This document shows, in pieces, positions 7,179 to 10,528 of a DNA stretch of 10,528 nucleotides. The DNA comes from Candidatus Geoarchaeota archaeon (GTDB lineage: Archaea > Thermoproteota > Thermoprotei > Gearchaeales > WAQG01), in contig WAQG01000191.1 in the NCBI GenBank assembly GCA_015520395.1, positions 1-10,528 on the forward strand, written 5' to 3'. Every line of letters begins with the position of its first letter. The stretch's first letter is position 1. The notes under the pieces are model-generated. The model did no database searches. It was not told the origin of the DNA and was given only the letters and a program-made list of their open reading frames with translations. Both the position numbers and the translations under genes were made by a program.

Positions 7179-8791
7179 GGAGTAAAGCTATCCTAACCAT
7201 CGTAGCAGCTTTGCTAGTACTCCAGCTCTTAACCACACCAGTACATGTGGCAGGCAAGACCATCCTTAAAATCAAGGTTGTCGACTATGACGGGGCGCCC
7301 GTGGCTGGCGCTAAGGTCTTGGTGGCCGCCAGGGGTTGGGGCGAGGCTGAGAACGTCACCGATGAGGATGGGGTTGCAACGATAGCTGCTGAGGGGTACG
7401 AGGGGCTTAAAGAGCTTGGAGTCTTTGTCTACTATAAGGCCAGGGAAGTCGGGGAGGCCGTTATGAAGCCCCCGGAAACCAGCATAACGGTTAACGCATC
7501 GATATATAGCCCCGTCCTCAGGATCTATGATGGAAAGAATAGGCCCCTTGAAGGAGCGATCGTGACACTCTCATACGAAACTATCTTTGAGACCTACGAG
7601 TTCACAGCCACGACAGGGCCCATGGGTTACGCCTACTTTAACCAGCTGCCAGCCGGCGGATACAATGTGACGGTGCTCAACACCTGGGGTGTGCTCCTAG
7701 ACACAAACATGACGCTAAACGAAGCCACACTTAACGTGACCCTCACCACAAACGCCTATAACATCTGGGTCACGGTGCTCGATGAGGCTGGGCAGCCGCT
7801 CCCTGGCGCGGGGGTTGCCCTGGGTAGGGGAAGCCTAATCACTAAAACCATTACAGACTACAATGGAAGGGCAGTTTTTACAGGTGTCCCGCCGGGTACA
7901 TACAGTGTCTATGCGTCCTATGCATTAAGGTTTGTAGAAGCCTCGGTGACCGTGAAAAGCGATGACGTGAACGTGACCCTAAGCTTTGCACCAACCCAGG
8001 CAACTACGACAACGACACCGCCACCCCCAACGCAAACGCCTACTGGAACACCGCCACCTCCAACAGAAACCCAGAGTCCAACACTCACACCACCGCCAGG
8101 CCCTAAGGGAAACTACACCCTAATCGTAAAGGTTCAATGGAGTAACAGGAGGAGGGCGATAAACGCGGAGGTCGAGATCCTACACATAGGGAACATGAGC
8201 AGGGCGGCGAAGGGCAGGACAGATGCAAACGGCCAGACAACCTTCGTGCTAAAGGCTGGAACATACCTGGTGCAGGCAAGCCTATATGGAGCTCAAGCCA
8301 ACACAACCCTCCTACTAACCGGAAACACAACAGTAACCCTCATCCTAGACGTTTCGAAGGCCGAGTTCCCAGTATATAAAGCGACGATACGGGTGATGTG
8401 GAGCGATGGAACGCCAATCAGGGATGCCGTTGTGATAATAAAGGATGTGGATTTAAATGAGGTTCTTTTTGAGATAGCACTGAATAAGAGGAATAGTTGG
8501 GAGGGGCTTGAAGGCGTGTACGTCCATGAAGGCGCTGCTGAGGTTCATGTAAATCTGCTGCCGGGCATATACCTAATAGAGGTAAAGGTGCCGAGATATC
8601 AACTCTCAGTAACACAGCCGTTAATATTAATTAAGGATGAGATCGTCAGCATTGTGCCAGGGGAAAACCCTATCCCACAGCAACTACCAATACTACTCCT
8701 AATACTTTCAGGGATAGGCATAATAGTCACATCAATACTCATAGCCGTGAGGGGGATAATATACATAGAAAGGATGAGAGGAGCAAGGTGA
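7175..8791 (+). CDS. Stalked surface protein: beta-sandwich repeats, Pro/Thr linker, C-terminal anchor
   Basis: 538 aa from a TTG start fused to the previous stop (TTGA). Seen: a Sec-type signal peptide (MRSK, hydrophobic to about residue 19, likely cut near VHVA, 23-26); three tandem carboxypeptidase-regulatory/Ig-like domains at roughly 28-110, 112-193 and 194-272, each with the D-x-x-G-x-P-x-x-G-A turn (DYDGAPVAGA, DGKNRPLEGA, DEAGQPLPGA) and a D/T-x-x-G strand followed by a PxGxY-like end; a Pro/Thr linker at 273-312; a fourth domain at about 313-392 and a more diverged fifth at about 395-495; then a membrane helix (504-525) and a basic tail ERMRGAR. Topology is outside with a C-terminal anchor. 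I count about ten N-x-S/T sequons. No cysteines and no enzyme motif. It looks like a rigid surface stalk or S-layer-like component that could support or retain the pilin-like proteins upstream. A PMT-like glycosyltransferase gene overlaps its end, making the Thr-rich linker a natural O-glycosylation substrate (inference). Confidence 0.85.
   Translation: MRSKAILTIVAALLVLQLLTTPVHVAGKTILKIKVVDYDGAPVAGAKVLVAARGWGEAENVTDEDGVATIAAEGYEGLKELGVFVYYKAREVGEAVMKPPETSITVNASIYSPVLRIYDGKNRPLEGAIVTLSYETIFETYEFTATTGPMGYAYFNQLPAGGYNVTVLNTWGVLLDTNMTLNEATLNVTLTTNAYNIWVTVLDEAGQPLPGAGVALGRGSLITKTITDYNGRAVFTGVPPGTYSVYASYALRFVEASVTVKSDDVNVTLSFAPTQATTTTTPPPPTQTPTGTPPPPTETQSPTLTPPPGPKGNYTLIVKVQWSNRRRAINAEVEILHIGNMSRAAKGRTDANGQTTFVLKAGTYLVQASLYGAQANTTLLLTGNTTVTLILDVSKAEFPVYKATIRVMWSDGTPIRDAVVIIKDVDLNEVLFEIALNKRNSWEGLEGVYVHEGAAEVHVNLLPGIYLIEVKVPRYQLSVTQPLILIKDEIVSIVPGENPIPQQLPILLLILSGIGIIVTSILIAVRGIIYIERMRGAR
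7991..8110 (+). repeat. Low-complexity segment encoding Pro/Thr stalk
   Basis: A C/A-rich tract encoding 40 residues (273-312 of the surface protein), of which 15 are Pro and 14 Thr, including two PPPP runs separated by TQTPTGT. It is a typical extended, O-glycosylatable cell-surface linker. The DNA lacks G, is asymmetric between strands, and could vary in length between strains. Confidence 0.85.
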
Positions 8792-9999
8792 ATATTTGGA
8801 ATATTATCCGCTTCAATGCTAAGTTTACATACATTATATGGACACTTACACTAACAATCTGGATAATGGCTGCATTATTCATGATCAATTACCCCCTCAA
8901 GTACTTTGATGATAAGAAGTATTATATACCGGCTGCCAGAGCCCTTCTAAGGGGGGCATCGCCAGCCGAGGTGAATTGGGAGCACCCACCAATAGCGAAA
9001 TACCTAATCGGAATCTCCGACTACCTCCTAAAAGATCCAACCATGCTTTCAAAGATCCTCGGGCTTCTATCATTCATAGTTCTGTACAAGCTGATCATGT
9101 TGATGTACGGTGACAAAAGGCTAACTCTCCTCACATTAACGCTCCTCTCACTAGACACACTATATATTTACGTTTTCAAAACAGCGCTACTCGAGGTCTA
9201 CGCAACCTTCTTCACAATACTATCCGTATACCTCTACCTAAAATACCTAAATGAGCAAAAATGGAGATATCTACTACTGTTCTCAGCCTCCTCAGGCCTA
9301 GCGATAGGCTCCAAATGGAGCGTAGTTCTAGTGTACCCCCTACTGCTACTCTACTTAATCGTAAGAACCAGGACAAGACCTAAAATGGCAATAACAATAG
9401 CCACCATATCAATACTCATCGCACTGACCGTCTACACAGCCGGATATACCGTCTACTTCATGAAGGGTGCCACCATATACGACTTCATCGAGCTCCAAGA
9501 GAAAATGTATAAATATCATAGCAGCTGGCACAGATACACACTACCCCTAATCGCAAATTCCTTAACAAAAATGTTGCTCAGAATAGAGCTCTGGAAAGCA
9601 TACTCGTTCACCCTCACAAACCCCCCAATAAATGAAACTAGCACCACGATAATTGCAAAATACGTAGGCATACAAGCAATCTTCTATATCGGGCTAGGCA
9701 ACATTTCCTGGCACCTCATGATGCCAGCATTACTCATCTCACTCAGAAGAACCATTTTAAACAAGGAAGAAATAACAGTGTTATTAATGTGGATAGCTGC
9801 AACAATACCAATAACATTACTTATGGTCGTTGATTGGTACATTCACATAGCGCTTCCGGCATATTATATCTTAATATCACGCATATTGAGTCAAAACAAG
9901 AAAATGATGGGTATATTACTGATATTATCAGCAATAAACCTCGCTATGTCTATAGGCTTTGGGATTAAATTACTCAGAATAACCTTCCTTAGAAGATAA
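8788..9999 (+). CDS. PMT-like GT-C glycosyltransferase (protein O-mannosyltransferase-like)
   Basis: Polytopic membrane enzyme, 403 aa, GTG start fused to the preceding stop (GTGA), with GAGAGGAG at 8776-8783 as ribosome binding site. Seen: a first helix (about 15-35), then the outward-loop acidic motif FDDKKYY with D41/D42, then WEHPPIAK (64-71), which matches the EHPP-GK motif of the PMT family; D123 and LLEVYATFF (134-142); GLAIGSKWS (169-177), another PMT-like landmark; and about nine or ten hydrophobic segments in total. Family members transfer a sugar from a polyprenyl-phosphate donor to Ser/Thr of secreted proteins or to lipids on the outer face of the membrane. It is shorter than eukaryotic PMTs and lacks a MIR domain, as prokaryotic members do. 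The operon position suggests it modifies the Thr-rich stalk or the pilin-like proteins. The sugar and acceptor are unknown. The gene is noticeably more AT-rich than those upstream. Confidence 0.85.
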   Translation: MNIWNIIRFNAKFTYIIWTLTLTIWIMAALFMINYPLKYFDDKKYYIPAARALLRGASPAEVNWEHPPIAKYLIGISDYLLKDPTMLSKILGLLSFIVLYKLIMLMYGDKRLTLLTLTLLSLDTLYIYVFKTALLEVYATFFTILSVYLYLKYLNEQKWRYLLLFSASSGLAIGSKWSVVLVYPLLLLYLIVRTRTRPKMAITIATISILIALTVYTAGYTVYFMKGATIYDFIELQEKMYKYHSSWHRYTLPLIANSLTKMLLRIELWKAYSFTLTNPPINETSTTIIAKYVGIQAIFYIGLGNISWHLMMPALLISLRRTILNKEEITVLLMWIAATIPITLLMVVDWYIHIALPAYYILISRILSQNKKMMGILLILSAINLAMSIGFGIKLLRITFLRR

Positions 10000-10028
10000 A
10001 CATTGACTCACTAATAATACCTAAAAAA

Positions 10029-10037
10029 CTTAAATAA
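10029..10037 (+). promoter_or_regulatory. TATA box upstream of the methyltransferase gene
   Basis: CTTAAATAA preceded by an A-run (10023-10028) that could serve as a BRE. Transcription would start near 10057-10062, leaving a leader of about 15 bases that contains GGTTGTGAT (10061-10069), a weak ribosome binding site, ahead of GTG at 10075. The whole 75-base gap is AT-rich; I see no clear terminator for the upstream operon in it. Confidence 0.5.
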
Positions 10038-10074
10038 CAATAGGCGAGCATGAGAGTTATGGTTGTGATATACG

Positions 10075-10528
10075 GTGGAATATAGGGACTATTTTTACAT
10101 GTTAGGAAGATCATACTCGCCAAAGATATTCGGATTTGTCCAGAAAATAGAAGCGATTATATTAAAAGCCTTGTTAAAGATAATGAATATAAAGACAGTA
10201 ATTGACATAGGATCTGGCTTATCCCTTCTTTCTCATGAGCTTTCAAAATATGGCTTTCATGTCATCTCATTAGACCTTAACTATTCAACATGTCGTTATC
10301 AAAGGATTTTAAATGTTGACTCCATATGCGCTGATGCGATGAAATTACCATTGAAAACTGCCGATGCAATTATCTCAGTTAGTTTGATTGAACATTTGAG
10401 ATACCCTGAAAAATATATTAAAGAGTTGGATAGATTGGGTGGAGTAAAAACAGTAATAATTATAACTCCTAATCCAAATTTAACATTCTGTAGCAGCATC
10501 ATTAAATATGATGATTCTCACATAAATG
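10075..10528 (+). CDS. Class I SAM-dependent methyltransferase, 3' end beyond window
   Basis: 151 codons visible, open to the window end, so partial at the C terminus. Seen: motif I VIDIGSGLSLL (42-52), the glycine-rich SAM loop; acidic residue D67 after strand 2 (VISLDLN); D87 in CADAMKLPL, the adenine-contact region; DAIISVSLIEHL (97-108), matching the 'xxxEHL' motif of UbiG/Methyltransf_11-like enzymes; then ITPNPN and a YDDSHIN stretch resembling the conserved D-x-H segment of this group. The substrate is unknown; next to a glycosyltransferase, a sugar or polyprenol-linked glycan methyltransferase is a fair guess. GTG at 10075 is the first start after an in-frame TGA at 10066; ATG at 10099 is the alternative. 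Very AT-rich: I count 15 G/C in the 60 bases 10141-10200. It has its own promoter and so is probably not part of the operon. Confidence 0.82.
   Translation, partial: MEYRDYFYMLGRSYSPKIFGFVQKIEAIILKALLKIMNIKTVIDIGSGLSLLSHELSKYGFHVISLDLNYSTCRYQRILNVDSICADAMKLPLKTADAIISVSLIEHLRYPEKYIKELDRLGGVKTVIIITPNPNLTFCSSIIKYDDSHIN

Larger units (their letters stand above)
2094..9999 (+). other. Seven-gene pilin-like / surface glycoprotein operon
   Basis: Seven same-strand genes whose junctions are -8, -4, +4, -4, -4 and -4 bases, behind a single recognisable promoter. Four junctions are start/stop fusions (GTGA, ATGA, TTGA, GTGA). Contents in order: canonical pilin-like protein, two more single-helix proteins, two RGQ-type pilin-like proteins (the second very large), a stalked surface protein and a PMT-like glycosyltransferase. 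The tight coupling suggests coordinated, roughly stoichiometric synthesis of one envelope complex. The complex itself is inferred. Confidence 0.75.

Noticed and set aside
7991..8110. Repetitive C/A-rich tract as a CRISPR-like or regulatory DNA repeat.
   Set aside because: There are no regular repeat-spacer units. It lies in frame within a gene and encodes a Pro/Thr linker.
10299..10502. Minus-strand open frame of 67 codons at the right edge.
   Set aside because: It lies opposite a clear SAM methyltransferase with motif I and the EHL motif; the long open frame reflects AT-rich codon composition.

Overview
The window reads as archaeal, most likely a thermophilic member of the Thermoproteota/TACK group. 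The reasons are heavy use of AGG for Arg and ATA for Ile, many GTG and TTG starts, GGTG/GAGGTG-type ribosome binding sites, TATA-box promoters with very short leaders, and a canonical archaeal type IV pilin (class III) signal. I cannot name the genus. Ten protein genes, all on the + strand, fill almost the whole window. I see no tRNA, rRNA, CRISPR or insertion sequence, and no gap longer than about 75 bases.

Region 1 (11-2036) is an ABC exporter pair: a NatA-type ATPase and an ABC-2 (NatB/YhaP-like) permease that overlap by 14 bases. Their promoter lies left of the window. A 57-base gap with its own TATA box separates them from the next operon.

Region 2 (2094-9999) is the interesting part: seven genes in one tight run with junctions of -8, -4, +4, -4, -4 and -4 bases. 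The first five (251, 183, 373, 154 and 733 aa) each have one hydrophobic helix at or near the N terminus followed by an extracytoplasmic domain, the architecture of pilins and pseudopilins. The first has a canonical archaeal prepilin signal, the fourth and fifth have RGQ-type signals, and the second and third lack a clear basic cleavage box. The fifth is very large, and its C-terminal half is extraordinarily rich in Trp, Tyr and Arg. The sixth gene encodes a surface protein with a cleavable signal peptide, about five beta-sandwich repeats, a Pro/Thr stalk and a C-terminal membrane anchor. The seventh encodes a PMT-like GT-C glycosyltransferase, a reasonable enzyme for glycosylating the stalk or the pilins.

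Region 3 (10000-10528) is AT-rich and holds a separate promoter and the start of a class I SAM-dependent methyltransferase that runs off the window. GC falls steeply from the ABC genes to this end.

My working interpretation, which is inference, is that region 2 encodes an archaeal type IV pilus-like surface filament or tip complex. It would have a set of minor pilins, one giant aromatic-rich presumed binding subunit, a glycosylated stalk protein and a dedicated glycosyltransferase. No assembly ATPase, polytopic platform protein or prepilin peptidase is encoded here, so these would have to come from elsewhere in the genome.
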